Shown here: positions 1-6,590 of the stretch, piece by piece
Position numbering within the stretch: position 1 is the first letter of the stretch
How the letters are laid out: the number at the start of each line of letters is the position of its first letter
From: JAJYTL01 sp046705265
Lineage (GTDB): Bacteria; Pseudomonadota; Alphaproteobacteria; Ferrovibrionales; Ferrovibrionaceae
Length of the DNA: 12,082 bases
Reading direction: 5' to 3'
Assembly: GCA_046705265.1 (NCBI GenBank)
Contig: JBJKQL010000072.1
Span: 1-12,082, forward strand
Notes under the pieces: model-generated
Told to the model about the DNA's origin: nothing
The model's input: only the letters and a program-made list of their open reading frames with translations
Database searches by the model: none
Position numbers and translations under genes: made by a program

Positions 1-162
1 CTTAACTCGGCTCACGGATAATTCGGCCCTCCGTGGTGTGTCAGTCGGGCCGGAAACTGGCCTTCGTGCCGCGAAATGGCCGTGGTGGATTCTCGGGATG
101 TTCGGCTTGAGAAGGTGCCTGTAATAAGTGGAGTTCTACTGCCGCAGCGATGGTAGTCTGGT

Positions 163-172
163 CCCTATAGGG
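163..172. promoter_or_regulatory. 10-bp palindrome upstream of the helicase operon
   Basis: CCCTATAGGG is a perfect palindrome about 46 bp before the GTG start of the first gene. It could be an operator or contain a -10-like element, but I see no convincing -35 box at the right spacing. The rest of 1-218 shows no recognisable gene on either strand. Confidence 0.2.
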
Positions 173-207
173 CCCGCGCGTCTGGATGCAGCGCGCCAAC
201 GCAGTAC

Positions 208-213
208 AGGAGG
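208..213 (+). promoter_or_regulatory. Ribosome binding site that sets the GTG start at 219
   Basis: AGGAGG is followed by a 5-nt spacer and GTG at 219. The in-frame ATG at 186 has no comparable Shine-Dalgarno sequence, so translation most likely begins at 219. Confidence 0.8.
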
Positions 214-218
214 AATCG

Positions 219-605
219 GTGAGCGATTACGAATTCCATAAGGTTTGGATCGAGCAGTGCGAAGCTACTCTAGGCATCAGGCAGCGCTACGGTACGAAGG
301 CGGCGTTCGATTATGTGGTCTCTGAAAAATTGTTGATGTTCGCCGAAGCGGCGGCCCGGCAGCCCGAGTTCGCGAGGGAGTTGCCGCAATTTGTCGCCCG
401 CGTGAGAAATCTCTTCACGCCTGAGGAGTTACGGACCCACATCGCTCGGATCGAACACGAACGGATGGTGGGGGAGGCCCTTTCGGCCGAAATCGAGGAA
501 GAGGACGACCTGTTCCGGGACAGCGCGGAGGCGGCCTTGGAACGCGCTCGCCGGTTCTCTACTATTAAGGAATTGCTGACCGCGGCGGAGCTCGGCACTT
601 CGTGA
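219..605 (+). CDS. Conserved-looking hypothetical protein coupled to the RecD2-type helicase
   Basis: This encodes a 128-residue soluble protein of unknown function. The GTG start at 219 is chosen because of the perfect AGGAGG five bases upstream. An ATG at 186 would add 11 residues but lacks a ribosome binding site. The N-terminal half is predicted to be helical and rich in aromatic residues (segments EFHKVWIEQCEAT and AFDYVVSEKLLMFAEAAA). Next comes ELPQFVARVRNLFTPEELRTH, then an acidic stretch (EIEEEDD), and a basic/amphipathic C-terminus. There is no signal peptide, membrane segment or known catalytic motif. Its TGA at 603-605 overlaps the helicase GTG at 602, which implies translational coupling. 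From the context I infer a partner or regulator of the helicase. I recall similar small proteins beside RecD-like helicases in rhizobia, but I cannot name a family. Confidence 0.85.
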   Translation: MSDYEFHKVWIEQCEATLGIRQRYGTKAAFDYVVSEKLLMFAEAAARQPEFARELPQFVARVRNLFTPEELRTHIARIEHERMVGEALSAEIEEEDDLFRDSAEAALERARRFSTIKELLTAAELGTS

Positions 606-2797
606 AGACTGGGTTGCATCCGCCCCCTGACTCTTCAAACCAGGAAGTCCTTGCTGGCCTCATCGAGCGCGTCACGTTCCACAATACCGACAACGGCTTC
701 TGCGTTCTCCGAATCAAGGCGCGTGGCCACCGTGACCTGATCACCGTCGTGGGGCACGCCGCGAGCATCTCTGCTGGAGAATGGGTCACGGCAGCCGGCG
801 AGTGGGTCAACGACCGGACCCATGGACAACAGTTCAAGACCCGCTTCCTACGCACTTCGGCACCGACAACGACCGAAGGCATCGAGAAATACCTCGGCTC
901 CGGAATGATCCGCGGCATCGGCCCGGTCTACGCCAGAAAGCTGGTTAAGGCGTTCGGCGCCAAGGTGTTCGACGTGATGGAGGCCGAACCCGATCGTCTG
1001 CGCGAGGTGACCGGTATCGGCCCGATGCGTGCCAAGCGCATCACCGACGCCTGGGCCGAGCAGAAAATCGTGCGCGAGATCATGGTCTTTCTGCAGAGCC
1101 ATGGCGTCGGCACGGCGCGCGCGGTCCGTATCTTCAAGACCTATGGCGCCGATGCCATCCCGGTCATGACCGACAACCCCTACCGCCTGGCGCGCGACAT
1201 TCGCGGCATCGGCTTCAAGACCGCCGACGCAATCGCGATGAAGCTCGGCATCGACAAGACGGCGGTAATGCGCGTTCGGGCGGGAATTTCCTACGCGCTC
1301 GCCGAAGCCATGGACGAGGGCCACTGCGGCTTGCCAACCGCGGAACTGATCCCGCTCGCCGCCACCCTACTCGAGGTTCCCGCGGAACTGGTGCGGGCCG
1401 CACTCGATCTCGAGCTCGCCGAGGGCACGGTGATCACGGACGCCGTCGCGGAGACAGGCTGCATCTTCCTCGCCGGTTTGTACCGGGCCGAGCGGGCCAT
1501 CGCTGAGCGGATACGGTGCCTCGCCGATGGCGGTCTGCCGTGGCCCTCAATTGATCCGGAGCAAGCACTGCCGTGGATCGAGCGGAAGACCGGCTTGACA
1601 TTGGCCGAAAGCCAAGCTGCCGCGATCCGGCAAGCCCTGCTCGCCAAGGTCTTCGTGATCACCGGCGGGCCGGGCGTGGGGAAAACGACGCTGGTCAATT
1701 CTATCCTGCGTATCCTGGCTGCCAAGGGCGTGAGCCTGTCGCTTTGCGCGCCGACGGGGCGAGCCGCGAAGCGCTTGACCGAAGCGACCGGCTTCGAGGC
1801 CAAGACCATCCACCGCCTGCTTGAAGTGGACCCGAAGACCGGCGGTTTCCGGCGCGGCAGCGACCACCCGCTCGAGTGCGAACTCCTGGTCGTCGACGAA
1901 ACCTCCATGGTGGATGTCATGCTGATGCAGGCGCTGTTGCGCGCCGTCCCCGATCGCGCCGCGCTGTTGATCGTCGGCGATATTGACCAGCTTCCTTCCG
2001 TCGGTCCGGGTCAGGTTCTGGCAGATATCATCGCATCCGGCACCGTTCCCGTCGCCCGGCTGACCGAGGTATTCCGGCAGGCAGCCGAGAGCCGCATCAT
2101 AACCAACGCGCACCGCATAAATCGGGGCGTCATGCCTGATCTGACGAGGCCGGAGGGTAACAGCGACTTCTACTTCGTTCCGGTGGATGATCCTGAAACC
2201 GCGGTAACGCGGATCATCGAATTGGTGAAGGTGCGTATCCCTCAGCGTTTCGGGCTCGATCCAGTGCGCGACATTCAAGTGCTTTGCCCGATGAACCGCG
2301 GCGGCATCGGGGCCCGGTCGCTGAATATGGAGCTGCAGGCGGCCTTAAATCCGGCGGGCGAGCGCAAGGTCGAGCGTTTTGGCTGGACCTTTGCCCCGGG
2401 CGATAAAGTCATGCAGAGAGAGAACGACTATGAGAAGGAGGTCTACAACGGCGATATCGGCTACATAAACGATGTTGATCCCGATAGCGGCGAGTTAACC
2501 GCGAGCTTTGACGGTCGCGTTGTCGACTACGGCTTCGGCGAGCTCGATACACTGATGCCTGCCTATGCGGCGACGATCCACAAAAGCCAGGGTTCGGAAT
2601 ATCCGGCGGTGGTGATCCCGGTTCTCACCCAACATTACGCCATGTTGCAGCGCAATTTGCTTTACACCGGCGTGACACGGGGCAAGCGGTTGGTCGTCCT
2701 GGTGGGTCAGAAGAAGGCTATCGCGATCGCCGTGCGCAATGTTTCGGGACGGCGGCGCTGGTCGAAGTTGAACGAATGGTTGGCAGGACGCGGGTGA
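602..2797 (+). CDS. recD2: RecD2-type SF1B ATP-dependent DNA helicase
   Basis: This 731-residue protein matches the usual length and plan of stand-alone RecD2 helicases, which unwind DNA 5' to 3' without RecB/RecC. Residues ~17-90 form the N-terminal OB-like region. Helix-hairpin-helix elements follow at ~101-118 (GMIRGIGPVYARKLVKAFG), ~136-147 (VTGIGPMRAKRI), ~167-180 and ~199-213 (RGIGFKTADAIA). The ATPase core has Walker A GGPGVGKTT at 355-363, motif Ia CAPTGRAAKR at 382-391, Walker B LVVDE at 429-433, motif III VGDIDQLPSVGPG at 458-470 and FRQ at 491-493. Motif V-like IHKSQGSEYPAVVIP is at 659-673 and motif VI YTGVTRGKRLVVL at 688-700. All key residues are intact, so it should be active. 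The GTG start overlaps the upstream stop, and its own TGA overlaps a GTG at 2794. Its role is probably DNA repair or maintenance of a mobile region. The TraA helicase domain is a less likely alternative because no relaxase domain is present. Confidence 0.93.
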   Translation: MKTGLHPPPDSSNQEVLAGLIERVTFHNTDNGFCVLRIKARGHRDLITVVGHAASISAGEWVTAAGEWVNDRTHGQQFKTRFLRTSAPTTTEGIEKYLGSGMIRGIGPVYARKLVKAFGAKVFDVMEAEPDRLREVTGIGPMRAKRITDAWAEQKIVREIMVFLQSHGVGTARAVRIFKTYGADAIPVMTDNPYRLARDIRGIGFKTADAIAMKLGIDKTAVMRVRAGISYALAEAMDEGHCGLPTAELIPLAATLLEVPAELVRAALDLELAEGTVITDAVAETGCIFLAGLYRAERAIAERIRCLADGGLPWPSIDPEQALPWIERKTGLTLAESQAAAIRQALLAKVFVITGGPGVGKTTLVNSILRILAAKGVSLSLCAPTGRAAKRLTEATGFEAKTIHRLLEVDPKTGGFRRGSDHPLECELLVVDETSMVDVMLMQALLRAVPDRAALLIVGDIDQLPSVGPGQVLADIIASGTVPVARLTEVFRQAAESRIITNAHRINRGVMPDLTRPEGNSDFYFVPVDDPETAVTRIIELVKVRIPQRFGLDPVRDIQVLCPMNRGGIGARSLNMELQAALNPAGERKVERFGWTFAPGDKVMQRENDYEKEVYNGDIGYINDVDPDSGELTASFDGRVVDYGFGELDTLMPAYAATIHKSQGSEYPAVVIPVLTQHYAMLQRNLLYTGVTRGKRLVVLVGQKKAIAIAVRNVSGRRRWSKLNEWLAGRG

Positions 2798-2979
2798 AGG
2801 GACAAGCTGGCGCGAATACGATTCGCAACGCCAAGAATCTTGAAGCGCCTGGCGCTGGGAGACTGGCAGAATTACTCATCGAAATAAGCGCTGGAAGCGC
2901 TACCGCGAAGCCACCGCCGAGGCCCACACAGATACATTGCGGCCAACGATTACAACAGCCGGCCTCGACCGATACGTGA
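2794..2979 (+). pseudogene. Truncated DUF6880-like gene (N-terminal remnant)
   Basis: A GTG at 2794 overlaps the helicase TGA (GTGA), continuing the coupled operon. The first ~39 residues include NAKNLEAPGAGRLAELLIEI followed by SAGSATAK. From memory this matches the start of DUF6880 proteins, whose consensus I recall as roughly NAKNLEALGAERLAELLIEIS followed by a Lys-Arg-Arg-Leu segment; full-length members are several hundred residues. After Lys39 (nt ~2910) the family similarity stops in all three frames, the reading turns Pro/Gln-rich, and a stop follows at 2977-2979. I therefore read it as the 5' remnant of a gene cut off by a rearrangement or insertion. The family assignment comes from recall and needs a profile search. 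The alternative is a genuine 61-residue peptide. Confidence 0.55.
2887..2901. repeat. Paired AGCGCT palindromes at the edge of the truncated gene
   Basis: AGCGCT-GGA-AGCGCT: two copies of a self-complementary hexamer, so the element is both a direct and an inverted repeat. It lies within the last recognisable codons of the DUF6880-like remnant, about 10 bp before similarity ends at ~2910. It may simply be coding sequence for Ser-Ala-Gly-Ser-Ala. It could also mark a recombination site. Confidence 0.4.
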
Positions 2980-3154
2980 AGTGCTTGCCGAGCATATTGA
3001 GAAGGATTAAATAGCGAATTCCCAGTAGATCAGCGGGATCTTGGATCCAGCGACGGGAGTAATGACCAATCTCTTGGGATGGAATCGGCTGCTCGAAGGC
3101 GAGCCACTTTGATAACCGGATAAGTCATGAGAAAGCATCCAAGCCACAGCGTCC

Positions 3155-3172
3155 CGTTCATCCCAATGAACG
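3155..3172. repeat. Perfect 7-bp inverted repeat with a 4-nt loop
   Basis: CGTTCAT-CCCA-ATGAACG forms a tight hairpin about 110 bp beyond the stop codon of the 381-residue recombinase. There is no T-run on either side, so a Rho-independent terminator is not well supported. Its position next to a tyrosine recombinase makes a binding or crossover site possible. Confidence 0.5.
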
Positions 3173-3192
3173 CAATCCTGCCCCTCACACAA

Positions 3193-3243
3193 CGCGTTCG
3201 GTTGTCGCCCCAACGGATAATCCCGCACGGATTGGCGAACGCG
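3193..3243. repeat. Perfect 8-bp inverted repeat with a nested hairpin
   Basis: CGCGTTCG (3193-3200) and CGAACGCG (3236-3243) are perfect inverted copies separated by 35 nt. Inside lies a smaller hairpin, GTTG (3201-3204) with CAAC (3211-3214). The element starts 40 bp after the stop codon of the 381-residue recombinase on the minus strand. It could be part of an attachment site or an mRNA 3' structure; no T-run is present. Confidence 0.45.
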
Positions 3244-3282
3244 GAAAGGCCCTTGCTGCCGACGCGGCGAGCATATCGCGCG

Positions 3283-4428
3283 TCAATGACGGGGGGAGGT
3301 CCGACGCCGCTCACGCGCCCGCTTGAGGCCCTCCACCGCGAGCCGTTCCATTCTTAATTGATTCTCGATTATCAACACCCGCGCAGCGCGACGCGCATAG
3401 AGCCTTCGCCCGGTCGTCGATTGGGGTCCATGATTGCCGGCGGCCTCAACCGCCGTGGCACCCCTAGCAGCCGAAGTTTTTGCGCGTCGAAACAAATTCG
3501 GTGTCAGCGCTACGCCGATCAGCGGCAAACTTGTGTCCACGATTTCGTTGGTGATATTGCTCACATGGACTTCTCGACCTCGCTTAGTAATCCACAGTGC
3601 ATCCTCGACCCGTCTGTTGGCTTTTTTCTCAGCACGTCGGGCCAACTCCGGCCGCCCCACTTCGAGATAATACTTGACGCACTCCACGGCATATGGATTG
3701 CGAATTACAGCCCGCACCGGCTTGCGCGCCTTACTCTTCGAGGCTGCGCCATAGACTCGATACAGTCCGTCATCTCCTAATACAACGTTGACGTTACGGA
3801 GCCCCGCCAGTTCGCCGCGGCGAAAGCCCGACTCAGCCGCAAGCGCGAGCAGTGCCGCCTGACGGCTGTAGAGGGCACCACGCAACGGATCGACTCGTGC
3901 ATATAAACGTGCAGCCGATGTAAGTTTGTGTGCTTTGTAGAAAACCAAATCCAGATCTTCCGGTACGCGATCCCATCGGTTCGTCCGCGGTAAGTGTTTG
4001 AGATTGGCAATCTCGTCCTTGAGCCCGTCGGGAACGGAAAATCCAAGTGGAGTTAGCATTGTCCTCAGCCCCCCGAGAGCGATGAGCGCCGTCTTGGGGC
4101 TAGACCAGATTTGGCGCATTCGGCGCACGACAGCTTTGAATGTCCGGCGACGCACGAGATCGGCGCAGCTTGTAATTGGGCCGCATCCCGACGCCTCGGC
4201 GAATTCGACCATCCGGATAAAGGGTTCAAGGGTCATTTTAGCTGTGGCGGGTGACCAGTCGACCGGAGTCGGCGCGCCCTCTTGTGTGGCCGCATAGCCT
4301 CGAAGTGTGCACCATTCCGCCGCCAAGGCGGGGCTAAGCCGCTTGAGGCGATCCCGCTCAAACTCCGTGAGATTGGAGGCCGCGCCTTCGGCCCACCGGA
4401 CAGCTGGACGAGTTACCGGTTTCGACAT
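3283..4428 (-). CDS. Tyrosine recombinase / phage-integrase-family protein, near-canonical
   Basis: This 381-residue protein is a DNA strand-exchange enzyme of the tyrosine recombinase family. The N-terminal ~55-145 is helical and fits a core-binding domain. The catalytic domain begins with SGFRRGELAGL, giving the first catalytic Arg at ~203. SKSKARKPV follows with the beta-hairpin Lys at 231 or 233. Box II reads TPNLFRRA, so Arg314 is kept but Asn311 stands where family members usually have His. GNHG places the second His at 333, and RRLYAR gives the nucleophile Tyr344. The protein ends in a basic tail (RARERRR). The ATG is preceded by GGAAG with a 7-nt spacer, supporting the start. It is last in a three-ORF minus-strand set and overlaps the preceding micro-ORF by 16 nt. 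It may move the element it sits in. Activity is likely but not certain because of the Asn substitution. Confidence 0.85.
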   Translation of the reverse strand: MSKPVTRPAVRWAEGAASNLTEFERDRLKRLSPALAAEWCTLRGYAATQEGAPTPVDWSPATAKMTLEPFIRMVEFAEASGCGPITSCADLVRRRTFKAVVRRMRQIWSSPKTALIALGGLRTMLTPLGFSVPDGLKDEIANLKHLPRTNRWDRVPEDLDLVFYKAHKLTSAARLYARVDPLRGALYSRQAALLALAAESGFRRGELAGLRNVNVVLGDDGLYRVYGAASKSKARKPVRAVIRNPYAVECVKYYLEVGRPELARRAEKKANRRVEDALWITKRGREVHVSNITNEIVDTSLPLIGVALTPNLFRRAKTSAARGATAVEAAGNHGPQSTTGRRLYARRAARVLIIENQLRMERLAVEGLKRARERRRTSPRH

Positions 4429-4577
4429 TTTCTGGCTTCCATGATGCGTTGAAGCAATTCCACTTTTCTGTCCCTGTTACCTTTCCAGAACCGGAACATC
4501 GAGTTTCTCTCTTTGTCTTCGGCATGATGAAGAAAGCGAAGACCATGGTGTCGGAGGCGCAAGGAGCTGGCAATCAT
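4413..4577 (-). CDS. 54-residue basic micro-ORF bridging the two recombinase genes
   Basis: The ATG at 4577 overlaps the TGA of the 492-residue upstream gene (ATGA). The frame stays open across the whole gap and ends in TAA at 4413, 16 nt inside the downstream recombinase. The predicted peptide is rich in Arg, Lys and His (for example SSLRLRHHGLRFLHH) and has an amphipathic helix-like C-terminus (RKVELLQRIMEARK). The GGAAG ribosome binding site of the next gene lies inside it. No family is recognised. The exact fit of a stop/start overlap at one end and a gene overlap at the other suggests either a real third component or a translation-coupling leader. Chance is possible because a 54-codon frame is short. 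Confidence 0.45.
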   Translation of the reverse strand: MIASSLRLRHHGLRFLHHAEDKERNSMFRFWKGNRDRKVELLQRIMEARKCRNR

Positions 4578-6052
4578 GGTTTGAGCTGGCCGGCGCCAAG
4601 CAATGCCCGAAAGCGCCGCTCAGGTGTCCGGGGATCTTCATTCCGGCGCAGCACAGCGGCGACATCGGTATGTGTCTCCTCTTCTTTCAAAAGAAGCACG
4701 GTCGCGATGTCGGGGATAATTTGATAGGTGAATGGGCTACCCCAGTACCGAGTGACGGTATCGTTGAATTTTTGAGTCGCGGCGTCAATTTTCGCGCGAT
4801 CGCCGTGTGGTCCGGCAAACAGCCACTCCTCGGTCTGACCAAACTCCCGACGCAGCAACAGAACCTTGTCCATGATTTTGCACGTCCGACTGCTCAACGG
4901 GAGCTCCTCGGCCGCCGCCTCCTTTTGAAGCGCGGGAGCGAGAACGAACCATCTGCCGTCCCGCGAAAAGATTTCCTTGCCGATCTTCAGGTCGTGGAGA
5001 TCGTGCGGGCCGAATCCGACAAGATCGAGGAGGATGGCGAGGACTATAGCCGCGGTGGCAACAACACGCCGATGATTATGATGCTCATGACGATCGCTTG
5101 CTACGGACAGCAACTGTTTCGGCAGGAAGTAGAAGCGCTGGAACTCGATTGGGGTCACAAGGCTGTCAAGCATCTTAAGCTGATCGAGCGAGAGCCCGGG
5201 GCGGACCTGGCGGCGGTGCGCTCGCGCTCGCAGTGCAATGACATGTTTGTGCCCTTTACGCAACGTATCGGCTGCAATCCGAGCCAACCCGGCGAGTTTT
5301 GCTCTGGTCGCGGCCCGCTTTGCTTTCCGCTTTTCCTCGAGGAGAAGGAACGCCTGGACGACCTTGGGATCGGCGAGATCCTCGATGCCAAAGTGATCGT
5401 CGATCGGCATTCCATCAGCCGCTAGCGCGGCGGCGATGATGTTGACGCTGCCGACGTAGCTTTTAATGGTAAGTGGCGCTAGCTTGTCTTTTCCCTTCGC
5501 TGCTCGTTCCTTAAATTTCTGTAGCTGGCGCGCGAGCCTGGGGGCCCGTTCCGGGGCGATTTGCCGCAAGGAAGGGTCGCGGGGCGACGTGATAGAAGGC
5601 AAGCTCAACTCGGGATGGCGCTTACGAGCCCGCAGCCATGCCCGACGAAATAGTCGAAGACGCTTCGCGAGAAGCAACTCCCGCCATCGCTTCTCCGCGG
5701 CACGGCGTGCGACTTTTCCTTTCGTTATGCTGTCGAGCCATGAAAAGAACTCGTCATCGACGTCATAGACCGAAAGGCCGCGTTCTCTCAACCGCCGGAA
5801 TATATGCCCAAGAGCAGCGTCATCACCCGCCGGGCAAGTGGCTTTGTGTCGCAGCCGCTGAAGAACGCTCTCATTGTCGAGACGCGTACTCACGGCGCGC
5901 CGGCCCCGGGGTCTTCCCTTTCCATTCCCTTTGCGGCGCAGACGTGCTTTCGCGGTCAAGGAGTCCGCCTTGCGCCCGGGAGCTCCGGAGAATTTCGTTC
6001 GTCGGACGCCGCTTGGCGGGCTCTGGGTTTTAGAATGCGTTGGTGTCGGCAT
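4574..6052 (-). CDS. Tyrosine-recombinase-like protein with degenerate catalytic site
   Basis: This 492-residue protein has the layout of a tyrosine recombinase but not its active site. Residues 1-55 are a Lys/Arg-rich tail (KARLRRKGNGKGRPRGRR). Residues ~190-275 resemble a SAM-like core-binding domain (TIKSYVGSVNIIAAALAADG), and ~325-485 fit the catalytic fold. The box I position reads GFGPHDL (346-352), with Gly348 for Arg. Box II reads FTYQIIPDIATVLLL (441-455), with Gln444 for His and Pro447 for Arg. The C-terminal motif reads RNEDPRTPERRFRAL, with Asn471 for His and Arg480 for Tyr. A Lys near 376 may survive. The ATG at 6052 has GGGAG six bases upstream and the frame is uninterrupted, so this looks like a maintained protein rather than decay. 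Inference: it binds DNA or the partner recombinase without cutting. The alignment is by eye and box I is the least certain. Confidence 0.75.
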   Translation of the reverse strand: MPTPTHSKTQSPPSGVRRTKFSGAPGRKADSLTAKARLRRKGNGKGRPRGRRAVSTRLDNESVLQRLRHKATCPAGDDAALGHIFRRLRERGLSVYDVDDEFFSWLDSITKGKVARRAAEKRWRELLLAKRLRLFRRAWLRARKRHPELSLPSITSPRDPSLRQIAPERAPRLARQLQKFKERAAKGKDKLAPLTIKSYVGSVNIIAAALAADGMPIDDHFGIEDLADPKVVQAFLLLEEKRKAKRAATRAKLAGLARIAADTLRKGHKHVIALRARAHRRQVRPGLSLDQLKMLDSLVTPIEFQRFYFLPKQLLSVASDRHEHHNHRRVVATAAIVLAILLDLVGFGPHDLHDLKIGKEIFSRDGRWFVLAPALQKEAAAEELPLSSRTCKIMDKVLLLRREFGQTEEWLFAGPHGDRAKIDAATQKFNDTVTRYWGSPFTYQIIPDIATVLLLKEEETHTDVAAVLRRNEDPRTPERRFRALLGAGQLKP

Positions 6053-6590
6053 ATACGTCTCCCATCCGCCAAGTTTACGACAAAGACTGTTAACCGCAGG
6101 TTAAAGTCACCGATATGCGGCGAAATCGTCGCGGCCGTTTGGCGATAAAAGGGGAGAAAATTGACACCACTTTGTCTCTGATTCATATTTTTGTCGAAGA
6201 CTTCAAATTTATTGATGGTTTCACCAACGTTTTTAACGGGTGAACCGCATGAGTTAGCGTTTGTGGCCGATTTCGTCGTGGCCGCACAAGATGGCGATGA
6301 CCCGAACCTTCTCAAGCAGTCCGTCAATGAATCTACAGACGGCGACGGCGTGCTCGCGGGTCAGATAAGCGCGAACGGCGCAAATCGGGTCAGTCAGGAT
6401 GTAATGTCGCGATGCTGCGCCGCTGGCGGACCCTTGGTGTCCTGCGGGGACAGCCGCTGGGTTTCACCGTTTGGCGCTCAACACTCATCACGATCGAGAT
6501 TCCGCTGAATAGAGGCTGGATCTCACCGCTGTTCACACCGGCACGATCCCACGGTCCTTGCCGCGGCGGATCACGGTTTGACGTCCGTTG
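6053..6590. other. Spacer holding the leader of the recombinase module; no convincing gene
   Basis: About 540 bp lie between the cis-prenyltransferase stop and the first recombinase gene. The part from 6060 to 6240 is visibly more AT-rich than its surroundings and contains the palindrome at 6085-6108, so a leftward promoter here is plausible; I could not fix a -35/-10 pair. Between 6250 and 6480 there are open frames on both strands. One minus-strand frame, ending at ~6256 (around DGLLEKVRVIAIL), loosely recalls ParE-like toxins, but it has no start codon or ribosome binding site. No terminator with a T-run is visible after the prenyltransferase. Confidence 0.55.
6085..6108. promoter_or_regulatory. 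Palindrome in the leader of the recombinase module (operator or recombination site)
   Basis: GACTG-TTAACC-GCA-GGTTAA-AGTC: perfect 6-bp inner arms around a 3-nt centre, extended by matching GACT/AGTC outer arms with a single extra G on one side, giving 10 paired bases per arm. It lies 33-56 bp upstream of the ATG at 6052. The position fits an autoregulatory operator or a recombinase-binding site. The 3-nt centre is short for a classical tyrosine-recombinase crossover region. Confidence 0.5.

Larger units (their letters stand above)
2980..3282. other. Gene-poor junction between the helicase operon and the recombinase module
   Basis: No convincing gene is seen here. Short open frames exist on the minus strand, for example a GTG-started 73-codon frame at 3007-3228. 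It has no ribosome binding site and no recognisable motif, and it overlaps equally long frames. The convergent orientation of the flanking genes would call for terminators here, but no hairpin followed by a T-run is visible. The region does contain two perfect inverted repeats, listed separately. Confidence 0.6.

Noticed and set aside
107..127. TTGAGA and TAATAA as a promoter for the helicase operon
   Set aside because: The spacing is about 9 bp instead of about 17 bp.
3106..3125. ACTTTGATAACCGGATAAGT as a matching attachment site for the palindrome at 6085-6108
   Set aside because: The match needs several gaps and its own symmetry is poor; mentioned only as a weak candidate.
3007..3228. GTG-started 73-codon minus-strand frame after the 381-residue recombinase, as a possible extra module gene
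   Set aside because: No Shine-Dalgarno sequence, no recognisable motif, and competing open frames of similar length overlap it.
6121..6289. Imperfect direct repeat (CGAAATCGTCGCGGCCGTTT near 6121 and CGATTTCGTCGTGGCCGCAC near 6270)
   Set aside because: Only about 14 of 20 bases match and the shared core is GC-rich; this could easily be chance.
6256..6480. Minus-strand frame loosely reminiscent of a ParE/RelE-type toxin (around AVRAYLTREHAVAVCRFIDG)
   Set aside because: There is no start codon or ribosome binding site, no antitoxin partner, and the resemblance is only to general composition; the opposite strand is also open across the same stretch.
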